In this document: positions 32,901 through 41,451 of the stretch, one piece after another
Numbering within the stretch: the first letter of the stretch is position 1
Layout: each line of letters starts with the position of its first letter
Assembly (NCBI GenBank): GCA_023091735.1
Contig: JALKBU010000060.1
Span: forward strand, 1 to 64,000
Reading direction: 5' to 3'
Length of the DNA stretch: 64,000 bases
From: Trichomonas tenax
Taxonomy: Eukaryota; Parabasalia; Trichomonadida; Trichomonadidae
Notes under the pieces: model-generated
The model's database searches: none
Seen by the model: the letters and a program-made list of their open reading frames with translations, nothing else
Told to the model about the DNA's origin: nothing
Position numbers and translations under genes: made by a program

Positions 32901-34532
32901 ATTTTCTTTTGTAACTTCAAAAAATGAAACTGTGTGGTTTTGATTTACTAAAACTAATCTCGAATTTTCCATCGCTGCATGTAAAGGCTTTGTGATTTGG
33001 TATTCACCTGTAATTTTCATTTCATACGTTGAATATATAACAAGAGTATCATGATAAACTGCACATATTAAGTTATCCATGGAATTATAGAATGCATTGA
33101 GTAATTTTCTGTAGTCAAATTTCTTTCTTGTAATTACTGAAAAATCGTTATAATTATATGCGACAAAATCGCTATATTTGTTAAAAACAACGAATGCATA
33201 TTTCCTATTCATATCAACTTTGCATAATATTATTTTCGATGCAGCCCATTTCAATGTATTCATGTGAACAAAATTGCTCTCTTCCAAGCAATATAAGTCA
33301 ACCAATCCATTCTCTAACCCCAAGAAAACTCTTTCATTTGGAGCAATAAACTCCATATTTCCTTTAAAATAGAGGCATCCTCTATCATAAAGAACAGAAC
33401 TCACAACTTGAGCCTGTTTACTCGTACAGCTCGCTAACAAAAACCCATTTTCTGGAGAAACTAAAGAAACGATTCCTGACTCAGAAAGTTTGACAATTCT
33501 TCCTGGCGTTGCATCATATCCATTGTATCTTTTAATAGAAATTGACTGTGACGAATCGCGTTGAAATAAACTCCAAGGCATTACTATTTCATAAATCTCT
33601 ATATTTCCATCGACTAAAAATCCAATTGTCGGCCCTTCGAAGGAAAGAATTTGTGTCGGCAAGAAATCGAATTCCTTGCAAAACAGAACCAATCCTGTCT
33701 TAACATCAAGCAACTGGACTTGAGTACCGCAAACGCAGATAACAAACTCTGAATTAACGAACTGAGAGAAATTGAACTGTCTGTTTGCAACAAGAAAAGA
33801 CTTTAACAACTTTCCCGATGAATGAAACAATAGAACATTTCCTTCTAAATCTGCTGTTAGTAATCTTTTGTATGCATCTATTATGATTTCTTTTTGTTCT
33901 GGTGGATGGCAGCGTTCTTTGTTATAGAAAATAGCAGAAGAAGTTTTGATTGTCGTTCCTGTCAAATAAACTTCGTTAATAATATCTCCTCGAAAATTAT
34001 AAAGCTGATATCCATTTTGTGTCATTGCAATAAACCTTTGTTTCTCTGAGTCAACGAAAACTTGGGCCCCAAGTAATGGATTGTTTATAATGAATCTGCT
34101 CTGTACTGTAATCGTTGGAATCTCTGCTTGCATTTTGTAAATTGCTGTTACAAAAACGCCTTCAATTCCTGATCCGTTTACAATCAGCATATTAGTCTTA
34201 TGGCAATATTCTATATTTTTAACTATTGATATTGTTAGTCTGAACTTAACTGGAGAAGGTTGATGTTTTCTTCGATTTGAGATAAAAACTATATAAGGAA
34301 TACCTGTTGAAACGCCAATAATTATTTCTAATTCTGGTATGTATTTAATATATGTGAGGTAAATCGGAATTATTTCATCTAAATTTCCGTCATGAATTAA
34401 TTGAACGCCGGTTTCACAGGCAACAAGGTACTCCCATCGATTCATTTTGCAGAAAGAGTAAACTCTCTTCCCTTGGTAATGAAATTCAAACGACTTTTCA
34501 AGCCCGAATCTAATGGAGTGATCATGTGACAT
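29958..34532 (-). CDS. Beta-propeller protein with long charged disordered tail
   Basis: About 1524 residues from the ATG at 34530-34532 (a GTG lies two codons upstream). The first ~640 residues alternate short hydrophobic strands in the manner of a WD40-like or quinoprotein-like propeller, for example RLLTADLEGNVLLFHSSGKL and FVICVCGTQVQLLDVKTGLV, but classic WD dipeptides are scarce. The remainder is low-complexity: a Glu run (residues ~690-700), Lys/Glu/Pro-rich KKPKIPKKKHKKKNKK, Ser/Asn-rich acidic segments and a C-terminal block ending KKKKLNFI. I cannot name an orthologue. The design suggests a scaffold, perhaps chromatin-, membrane-traffic- or cytoskeleton-linked. AAAAGTGACA (opposite strand of 34533-34542) directly abuts the ATG. 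It ends TAA. Confidence 0.7.
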   Translation of the reverse strand: MSHDHSIRFGLEKSFEFHYQGKRVYSFCKMNRWEYLVACETGVQLIHDGNLDEIIPIYLTYIKYIPELEIIIGVSTGIPYIVFISNRRKHQPSPVKFRLTISIVKNIEYCHKTNMLIVNGSGIEGVFVTAIYKMQAEIPTITVQSRFIINNPLLGAQVFVDSEKQRFIAMTQNGYQLYNFRGDIINEVYLTGTTIKTSSAIFYNKERCHPPEQKEIIIDAYKRLLTADLEGNVLLFHSSGKLLKSFLVANRQFNFSQFVNSEFVICVCGTQVQLLDVKTGLVLFCKEFDFLPTQILSFEGPTIGFLVDGNIEIYEIVMPWSLFQRDSSQSISIKRYNGYDATPGRIVKLSESGIVSLVSPENGFLLASCTSKQAQVVSSVLYDRGCLYFKGNMEFIAPNERVFLGLENGLVDLYCLEESNFVHMNTLKWAASKIILCKVDMNRKYAFVVFNKYSDFVAYNYNDFSVITRKKFDYRKLLNAFYNSMDNLICAVYHDTLVIYSTYEMKITGEYQITKPLHAAMENSRLVLVNQNHTVSFFEVTKENVLERAKMNMSEDVASISLDYSILILITKNNTVWIGNEHTELTKIFIPFNVHCACLCNRNLDLLVCVDRIIMKISHDKFSWIQSDMEFPEENDSIQNESLLNEVIIFNNAFDYYITEPTSSLRRSSRRYQRLQSAIEEYRKSHKLLPEEEEEEEKDEIINNAKQDPRKSQKNLINREAVLKEVYLIEASFVYNTESLSKIDAPKVEKVEKNLIEKPVEKVKKKQEEEEKIEELKEISVKKPKIPKKKHKKKNKKEVAEQHLQAPPKVRSVLGNSPVKRRQRSQSENLIDRASISIEPIINEMMNKKTPNGIPRPPATTRPKPKPVIQEVEKPKENPSLVSSEGYLSEELSEYEAPQKNQGKQDEPAMLVTNAKGQVVQKIDSLSKQQKAKQRFEKRSFSVRSIGKVNPIVKTSIKTINIPRNPPKKSKEEEIKMHESMNDLQLVNEVPNSLMSEASSVPKGLSISDFQSEAINNELSSQKEQTLSSAVFTNENKPETNSLIVEESNTTKSINKQPNNSLLNDTSINEMNSNLEGKQNEEIKISVSYDDESAFKQEYNLSSCVAEDSSIRSFNELQADSISDLQDIIKESRSSLLYISAKNLNGIDFNENQSLEESNEEQLKEQILGEQQQILAVKEPEISRQNPRKKANSEQTKNNNKLQQNQSQKKATSSTKNYLKQNYEPQIKPSIRRKELIRQAIDETRRLNNSVNSDYSPENIDIRYEGKHPIVDDDVPIIELPIQQEPEQKTRKPIVELIPQISERRRDPIYVEIHETEHKKPNPKTDMAVKVTKRHPKKVSDVQRPTEKEVPKNNNTKAEEIKQIVNKHLSDTKTSASDLNYENIQQIFSRSGRRLLITQEDCKKLLANMKMMNINYDSVKKKTSSKLTIIPQKMNYPQTLSLPKLKNGEKPIELIDSDSDDSELNEDDINDSFSSADINGPPVEDPEDYVIPAKKLKQIKTVHMSIEDEQLNMDGTKKKKLNFI

Positions 34533-34746
34533 TGTCACTTTTAGACAGTTTATTATTTTATTTATAAGGTTAAAAATCGCATCAAAAGAGATATTTTATT
34601 TAAAGGACATTTAAGAAAGCAGGAGGTAGCTGTGAGCCAAAACCTTGTCGAAGCTGTGCATAGACATGAACGAAAAAATTTGGGGTTTTCTGTCATTTTT
34701 AAAAATAGATATGAAAAAAAACTAATATTGATGTTTACTACAAACA

Positions 34747-36546
34747 TTATATTAGGTCGCTACTGATACTATTAAGTGGTTCATTGTATTGGGACCACTT
34801 GGAGTGCTTTTTCATAGGCAGCTTGAACAAGATGTAATAAGCTACGATGACTAAAGCAACTGTGAAGATAATAAAAATGCAAACGATGATAATTATAACT
34901 TGAGTCTTTGAGAGATCTTTCTTAGCAAATGTTTCAACAATTTGTGTTGACTTTGGATCGAATGGATCGTTTCTGAAATTCATCTCTTGAAGAGCAACAC
35001 TTCTGCAGAATCTTTCTGGATCAACGCAGAAGAATGTTGAATTCATGAACTGTTGTTGATCTTTTGCATATATTGCCTGACTGAACCTTTGCCCAATATT
35101 GTTCTTGGTGCATGTGATCTTCAACGCACTCCCGTCTCTCAACTTCTGAGCGTATTTTATAGTGAATGATTTGAATCCGTCACACTCATAAACAGAACAT
35201 GCTGCTGGGAATCCAGGAAGAACTGCTGTCTTCTTGGGACAAACTAGATAAGGGTGCCTTATTTTGAGATAGTCAAACAAATCAGATGATCCTATTGTTG
35301 GTGAATCATTTGGATTATAGAATTTCGGCGCTTTGCAGTATAGGCTGCTATCTTTGGAACAATCAGGAGTTGGAGATGTGGAAACAATTCCAATTACTTT
35401 GAAATCGAATCCGCCAGTGTAATCAGGATGATCTTTAACTAAGTAATTTTCAGGATAAACTAATTCCGGAGGCTCATTGGAAAATCCTTTGATTGGCTTT
35501 CCATCAATTGATTCGGGATTGCCCCAAACTAATGGTTGCCCCATCTTCCAGTCAACTTTGTAGTTTCCTGTATCCATAAGAAGAGCAATCGTTATCTCTG
35601 TTAATCGATTGAACTTTCCTTTGTTCTCGATATTCGCGCTGACCATCACATCGCTGTACGCGAGTCTTCCTTCAGGATGAGACACTGTTGTTCCATTAAT
35701 ACCGCCATCCTCGAGCTCAATACCTGGTGGGCATGTTCTATCGATACCAACGTATTTGTCTACGCCATAAAACTTCTTCGCAAAGATTTGTGAATACGGA
35801 GAAGTGATTAATTTAATATTTTTGCCTGTGTTTGTTGTATAATTGCAAAATATCTTATCCTGAGGATATAATTTTGTGTCTTCATATGCGTGATGGTTAA
35901 CAAAGCCTCCATACGAAACTCCTAAAATATGGAATATTTCGTGAGTGACAACACTATAAAAATAGCGTTTATAACGAGAGATTTCGTCCTCTTCGTACTC
36001 AGGAATGTACTGTGGGTTCAAAACAAGGACTCCTTGGATTGGTCGGTGGAAATCGCCCTCAACTTGAAGGATAAGAGATCCACCTGCAGTAACATTGGAC
36101 ATAGGTCTGGCAAAGAACGTAATGTGAATATCAGCATTCGATATTGGGCCTCCCAAATTCGAAATTTCCGCGAAACTTTGTAATTTGATCGGCTGTGTTA
36201 AAGGTATTACTTTCAATAGCTTTGAAAGGTAATCTTTTACCTCACTCATTGTCTTAACAAATGATTTTTTCGCTTCTTGACTAAAAATTTGTTTTTCTGT
36301 GCAAGTGTATGTGTTACCATTATGTGTTACAACTTTGCCTACATGAGAACAGGCCGCAGGATCCTTTCCATCCTCCGTAATGTAAGAAAAATCAAAGCTA
36401 AAACGAATATTTTGCCAATTGTAGGATAAACTTTTTCTTTTCGATGAATAGTTCGCTACATAGACTTTGGCATCTCTCTGCATTTCATCGTGAAGACAGC
36501 CATTTGATCTATGCGATGAAATAAGCTGGAAAAAGAGCAAAAACAT
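34747..36546 (-). CDS. GP63-like (leishmanolysin, M8) surface metallopeptidase A
   Basis: 599 residues if started at the ATG at 36544-36546. The longer frame begins at TTG (36570) and is less likely. Order of parts: hydrophobic leader (MFLLFFQLISSHRSNG) and a conserved CLHDEMQR segment; the zinc site VVTHEIFHILG with His202, Glu203 and His206; the likely third ligand His290 in SHPEGR; a Cys-rich C-terminal half; a transmembrane helix (IIIIVCIFIIFTVALVIVAYY) and a short cytosolic tail. The catalytic Glu is present, so it should be an active zinc endopeptidase on the cell surface. Such peptidases act on host or prey proteins and expanded greatly in trichomonads. It shares most of its sequence with GP63-like protein B at 44259 in opposite orientation. 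It ends TAA. Confidence 0.95.
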   Translation of the reverse strand: MFLLFFQLISSHRSNGCLHDEMQRDAKVYVANYSSKRKSLSYNWQNIRFSFDFSYITEDGKDPAACSHVGKVVTHNGNTYTCTEKQIFSQEAKKSFVKTMSEVKDYLSKLLKVIPLTQPIKLQSFAEISNLGGPISNADIHITFFARPMSNVTAGGSLILQVEGDFHRPIQGVLVLNPQYIPEYEEDEISRYKRYFYSVVTHEIFHILGVSYGGFVNHHAYEDTKLYPQDKIFCNYTTNTGKNIKLITSPYSQIFAKKFYGVDKYVGIDRTCPPGIELEDGGINGTTVSHPEGRLAYSDVMVSANIENKGKFNRLTEITIALLMDTGNYKVDWKMGQPLVWGNPESIDGKPIKGFSNEPPELVYPENYLVKDHPDYTGGFDFKVIGIVSTSPTPDCSKDSSLYCKAPKFYNPNDSPTIGSSDLFDYLKIRHPYLVCPKKTAVLPGFPAACSVYECDGFKSFTIKYAQKLRDGSALKITCTKNNIGQRFSQAIYAKDQQQFMNSTFFCVDPERFCRSVALQEMNFRNDPFDPKSTQIVETFAKKDLSKTQVIIIIVCIFIIFTVALVIVAYYILFKLPMKKHSKWSQYNEPLNSISSDLI

Positions 36547-37583
36547 TTTTGGAAAATTGACTTTTTTCAAATCTCTTTATCTGAGCGATTTCAGATTTCA
36601 AAACTCTAGGCATAGCATTTTTTGGATGCATAGATGGTGTTTAACTGAACCCGAATCAAAAATAAATGATTTCTGACTTTTACGGGCGGAATAGCATATT
36701 CAAAAAAATTGCTGGAAATTTTTAGAAAAGTTTAACGGGCTCAAATAATCTTGATAAATGCAGCAAACTCTCAATTCTCTAATCATTCATTTTAGGGTCA
36801 TTTTTGACCAAAATTCCCTTATCGTCTAAAAATAAATTGTTGTTGATTTCGCATAAATTTAAAAATTCAAGAATTTCGAAACGACAGATATACTTTATTA
36901 CTTGAGATATAGTCATAGTGCGAGCTAAACAATGTGTAATTAATTCAGATTTCGAGAAAAAATGTAAAACTTTTATGAATTTTCACATCTATCATCCTTC
37001 GCATGCAAATTCTTTGTTTTCCAACACAACTTACATGTAAGTTGCAAAATTTTTGGTATCAAAGCCCTTCATAAATTTTATTCAATTTTTTGCTTGTACC
37101 AGTATTCATGGAGCATTTTCTTTTCAAAATTGAGGGAATTTGTAAAGTTGCTGAATTTGGAATAACCGCTGTATTTCCCAAAATGGCAACATATACTCTT
37201 TTAAAGCTCGACTTTTAACTTTTTCATGAAAGAAAGCATATTTTTCAATGAATAGAAAACAGACTTTTTTCCCTTTCCTAAATATGCAAATAAAATCTCA
37301 TGTATGATATTATTCATCTGCTTGAATGAAACATAAAGATTCAATGTGAAATGAGCTTCAAACAATTTTTGTAAAATTATATGATGATGGTGTGTTTTCC
37401 AACTCATTTCAATGAATGCATTGATAAATATTGTTTTATAATGACTCTCCCTCTCCATATTTTAAACATAGGCGGACAGATGCAATGATTTCCTTTTTTC
37501 TTAGATGCTTTTTTATTTAGCATGATCTGATAATAAATTTGAAATAGAATGAATGACAGTTTTAAAAAGTGTCATTATATTTG
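36547..37583. other. Intergenic region between divergent genes
   Basis: The upstream regions of peptidase A (-) and the Fringe-like gene (+) meet here. One ATG-started minus-strand frame (37201-37458) could encode 85 residues with no recognisable feature, and I do not treat it as a gene. No repeat of note is seen. Confidence 0.4.
37572..37577 (+). promoter_or_regulatory. Candidate initiator (TCATTA)
   Basis: TCATTA fits the T. vaginalis initiator TCA(+1)Y(T/A). The A at 37574 would give a 10-nt leader before the ATG at 37584. It is preceded by AAAAAGTG, a variant of the recurrent AAAAGTGACA word. Confidence 0.5.
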
Positions 37584-38522
37584 ATGTCATTTCTTCGAAG
37601 AATTTTTTATTGGTTAATATTAACAGTAACTCCATTCATACATATTGCTTACAGCCAGAAATTTGCCAACATGAAACTGAGCAATTTTAATACATCGGTT
37701 GCATTTTATATAAATGTTGGATCTACACATGTAGTCAAACCCGATTTAAGAGGAGATTTCTGGGAATGGCAGCTCCCAAATGAACATTTGGATCATTCTA
37801 TTTACTATATTACCGATGGACCGATCAAATTAAATAATAAATTCGGAAAAATATTAAGAATTGATGCAAGTAATGTATTTGCTGAAGATAAGGGACAATG
37901 CTTGAGGACATTCAAAGGTTGGAAACATTTTGTTGAGAACAAAAAACCTGCAAAATGGTATATTAAAGCTGTCCATGATACTTTTATTAATATTACGAAC
38001 TTAGTAAATTATCTTGAAGAGATTGAAATACATAAAGATCCTATGAAAGATGAAACTTATATTTATGGTGTCCATGAAATAAGTTGTCGTTATTATCCAC
38101 AAGGTGGAAGTGGATTTTTATTCTCGAATGCAGCAGTCCAAAAATTATTCTCCGAAAAACTTACATATGATGAACTATGTCAAACAACGGCCGACGATCT
38201 GACATTAGGTACGATTATGAGAGCCTTGGACTTCAACATTACAGATCATGCTTCTAATCGATTTATTTCAACGTGGCCATATGAATACATTGATGAAATA
38301 TTACAGAAAAATTATTCAAATTTTGCGAAATGCGAAAATCATTATAAAATGTGTCCAACAGGCGACTTATTGCGTCCTATTCATGCAAAGTCTGCTATAT
38401 CTATGCACATGCATGGAATTCCTATGGATATCGCTTTGAAAGTTCTTGAAAGGACTCCAATTAATTTGAATGTTTTTTTCACTGAAACCGCTTCACCAAG
38501 ATTTTGTTTTAATGATTTATAA
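37584..38522 (+). CDS. Fringe-like (GT31-type) glycosyltransferase, DDD motif altered
   Basis: 312 residues from ATG 37584 (GTG at 37569 is an upstream alternative). An N-terminal membrane anchor (RIFYWLILTVTPFIHIAYS) implies a type II Golgi protein. The core shows FKGWKHF, then KWYIKAVHDTFINITNLVNYL, then GGSGFLFSNAAVQKL, then CQTTADDLTLGTIMRAL. These match in order the Fringe/C1GALT blocks K-W-hhKADDDT, GG-G-h-S and C--D-h-hG-hh. In the metal-binding DDD only the last Asp remains (Val130-His131-Asp132). The protein may have altered metal use or be inactive. Active members add GlcNAc or Gal to glycans. It ends TTA-TAA, only 40 bp from the convergent BspA-type pseudogene. Confidence 0.68.
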   Translation: MSFLRRIFYWLILTVTPFIHIAYSQKFANMKLSNFNTSVAFYINVGSTHVVKPDLRGDFWEWQLPNEHLDHSIYYITDGPIKLNNKFGKILRIDASNVFAEDKGQCLRTFKGWKHFVENKKPAKWYIKAVHDTFINITNLVNYLEEIEIHKDPMKDETYIYGVHEISCRYYPQGGSGFLFSNAAVQKLFSEKLTYDELCQTTADDLTLGTIMRALDFNITDHASNRFISTWPYEYIDEILQKNYSNFAKCENHYKMCPTGDLLRPIHAKSAISMHMHGIPMDIALKVLERTPINLNVFFTETASPRFCFNDL

Positions 38523-38562
38523 CTTGTTTGTATAAATATATTAGATATTACATGAAAATTTA

Positions 38563-40023
38563 TTATGCCTTCATATAAATCATATCATCGATATATTCAC
38601 AGTTTCTTCGAGTTTGATCGTAAGAATTCGAATTCTTCTTGCATTTTCCTTTATAATGGAATATGAAATAGATATCAAAAGATATCAACAAACCTGAAAC
38701 AATAACAACAATAATAATCAGGAACGTTTCCTTCTTTGTGAAACCAAAAACGTTATTTGAGAAAGAGTTGGCAAAAGGAGACCAAGTTTCGCAATCATGA
38801 TATTAAACATCCTTTCCAAAGATCGTCGGATAAAAATAATCTTCAGTTGTAAAGAATCTACGCATTGTATCATATTGATTTCCTTCAAGGAAGTGGTCTC
38901 CTGTGCAGCAAATAGTGTAGTAGAACCAATACTCAAACATTCGAAGATCATGAATCGATGTTGCATCTTCTGGAATTTTTAATGTACTTGATCCACGATT
39001 TGTTACTAAGTATGAATTTGTTTCACTTGAATCGCAATTCTTGAGTAAAAACATGTCTTGGAAGTTTCCAATTCCATTTGGTAATTCAACAGTATTGTCA
39101 TCTTTGGAGATATAAACAAGAGCCGCTTTATTGATTTTATCATATAACAACTTTCCATCTATCGTCTCCAAATATGGGTTGTCTGGATGTATTTCGACTT
39201 CGAAGTCTGCTTTAATCAGATGGAATAAGTCTTGGTGAACTAGAATATCTGGTCCGATGTAGATTTATGTGATGTGATTGTTTGCTAAGATCGATGATAA
39301 AAGACCCTGTTTTACATGCTTCATGTAATATAACGTTTTAAGATAAAGGCATTCTTCGAACGCATGACTTCCAATATCGTAATAAACATTGCTATCGAGT
39401 GTTACTTATTCAATGCCGGATTTAGAGAAGCAATAAGATCCAATATATCGCAAGTTTCCTGTAATTGAAATCGATGACAAAGAAGTGCAATTGTAGAAAC
39501 AGTAATTATCAAAACTTTCACAGTTAGATATATCAATTGATTGCAAAGATTGGCAGTTATAAAATGCATAACTTCCCATGTCAATAACCGCCGCAGTTCT
39601 TTGAACTTCTGTCAATCTCTTGCAATTCATAAATGAAGAAGATCCGATGCGTAATATATTTGAAGATAACTCAACTTTCTCAAGATTTGTGCAGTTTGTA
39701 AACATATTATCGCCTACTACGATATCGGTCTCTGAAGTGTAAACAAATGCTTTGAGATTTGGAACATTCTCAAACTGATTTGATGTGAAAAGAATCCAAT
39801 GATCAATAACTATTTTTTCGAGATATTTGTTTGCCGCAAATGCCTCGAATCCTATTTGTGTTATTGAAGTTGGCACGGTGTATGTTGCATCAGTGAGAGT
39901 GCTCGTATAACAAACGAGCTTCTTCATCAATTTATCATAAAAATTCCCTTGAGAAAAATGATAATTATCGCTTTGAACATCGAAATTCATGATATTTGTA
40001 CCTTTAAATCCTGGGAATGCCAA
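38563..40023 (-). pseudogene. BspA-type leucine-rich-repeat surface protein, three in-frame stops
   Basis: One reading frame runs through the whole segment and is interrupted only by TAA codons at 39406-39408, 39265-39267 and 38803-38805. The part before the first stop carries about seven BspA (LRR_5) repeats such as IGSSSFMNCKRLTEV, MGSYAFYNCQSLQSI and FDNYCFYNCTSLSSI. The part after the third stop encodes a transmembrane helix (ETFLIIIVVIVSGLLISFDI) and a short basic tail ending at TAA 38563-38565. BspA proteins of trichomonads are anchored surface proteins that bind host or bacterial surfaces. The first codon shown by the frame is TTG. An in-frame TGA lies just upstream, with no signal peptide, so the 5' end is lost. 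No frameshift is present, which suggests recent inactivation. Confidence 0.75.
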
Positions 40024-40504
40024 CTTTTCATCTATTTCATCATATCAGCATGTTGGATCGATTCACTTAAGTGCCTATGTGGAGTCATATTCTATTGGGA
40101 ATGTTAACATTAATCAAATTAGTGCTTTCTCAATATTCGGTAGCACAAGTAAATTGACATCGGAAATGCCAAATACAAGAATTAATATTGTTAACTGTTC
40201 TTCAAGAGATTTACTTCAAATATGGTCTCAAAATCACCTTTATGATACCTTTGCAATTTGTGAATGCTAATTCACTTACTATATTACTCATGCTTCTAGT
40301 CCAAGTACAATTTGTTTTGTGAATTGCTTAACTCAGGCCGAAATAAACACAGAAGGATGTACTGTAACAGAGAAGACCTTAAATCTTCTCAGCGAGATAT
40401 TATTCACCATTGATCCAACCCCTTATTATATATCAGTGTGTGACCTTCTTAACATTCACATCAAAATTAAATTTCATCCATTTATCGAATATTCCCTTGA
40501 GTAA
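40024..40504 (+). pseudogene. Repeat-protein fragment with one internal stop
   Basis: A plus-strand frame abuts the broken 5' end of the BspA pseudogene. It is open to TAA 40268-40270 and then again to 40504 in the same frame. Its sequence (SIGNVNINQISAFSIF, then RINIVNCSSRDLLQIW, then ICFVNCLTQAEINTEGC) has the Asn/Ser-rich, C-F-N repeating look of the 46-52 kb family, but I cannot align it confidently to a unit. The junction with the opposite-strand BspA gene looks like a rearrangement point. Confidence 0.4.
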
Positions 40505-41224
40505 ACATATAAAATTTACATTGAAAAATAAATCATAGATTGAATAGTTCAATATAGAAATATAAAACAAAAATTAAAACAAACATTTATTAATAAAAGA
40601 CATTGCCATCAGAATTAATATTAATGGTTTATAAGGAACATTACAGCACACTCAGTGCCTTATAGGCTTGGCCCAGGCTTGATCAATGACAGTGCTATGA
40701 TGCCAAGTTATGCTATCATCTTTAACGTCTAAAGTCTAAAATATAATAGGGTTATTAGTTACAATACCTTTGAAGAAAATGAAATAACAAATTTAAGTTG
40801 TATTTCCAAGAAGTTCGAAATCTAAATTTGAATCGAAGTAATTATGAGATTTCTAAGTTCAGTATTCTATAAATGAGTGTAGATGGGAATTTCAAAAATT
40901 GTCAAAATGTCATGTAAAGTCGAAGTTTGAGAGAGAAATTGCAAATTTGTCAAGTAAAAATAATGAGTAAAATATCTTTTACAAGTCGTGGCTTATCAGG
41001 GAGAATGGAGATAAGGTAGTAGTTAGCATATTTTCGCTTGAAATGTGTTCTGTTACCATCGTTAATAAGTCAAAATTAAGGAACAGATAATGGACTAACC
41101 TTATTGATGTAAACTACTCAAAGTGCGTTTATAAAAGCGATAATTTTACATGTCAAAAATGTCATGTAAACAACAACAATTCGACAAGTAAAATTATTTA
41201 TTCCAATTTATGAGTAAGTTTAAT

Positions 41225-41356
41225 TTACTTCGTTTTTTCCTTCCACATTTCTTCCACCTCATCTGGAGCATGTGTGGAAATAAATTCTGTAATTTCTTTC
41301 ATGATTTGTTTCTCAACATCCGTTGGTAAATGAAGATCGATAATAGTCTTCATCAT
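41225..41356 (-). CDS. Possible 43-residue protein
   Basis: An ATG-started frame (ATG 41354-41356, TAA 41225-41227) encodes an acidic helical peptide beginning MMKTIIDLHLPTDVEKQIMK and ending EEMWKEKTK. The composition is more protein-like than that of surrounding frames. It might be a microprotein or the surviving end of a larger decayed gene. The hairpin at 41365-41451 lies immediately upstream of its start on the same strand. Confidence 0.3.
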   Translation of the reverse strand: MMKTIIDLHLPTDVEKQIMKEITEFISTHAPDEVEEMWKEKTK

Positions 41357-41364
41357 AACATCGT

Positions 41365-41451
41365 TTTGTTATCTAGTCACCTTCACAGTGTAGAAGCCGC
41401 AAAACAACATGCTATGTGACTTCAGCACCGTGAAGATGACTAGATAACAAA
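41365..41451. repeat. Long imperfect hairpin
   Basis: The arms 41365-41390 (begins TTTGTTATCTAGTCACC) and 41426-41451 (ends GACTAGATAACAAA) pair at 24 of 26 positions. Weaker pairing continues inward for another ~14 nt, leaving a small terminal loop. Confidence 0.75.

Noticed and set aside
37201..37458. 85-codon minus-strand frame with ATG
   Set aside because: No recognisable domain, no initiator signal, composition like random A+T-rich sequence.
38563..40023. Reassigned TAA codon (alternative genetic code)
   Set aside because: TAA is the terminal codon of every intact gene in the window, so it works as a stop. The BspA stops are better explained by inactivation.
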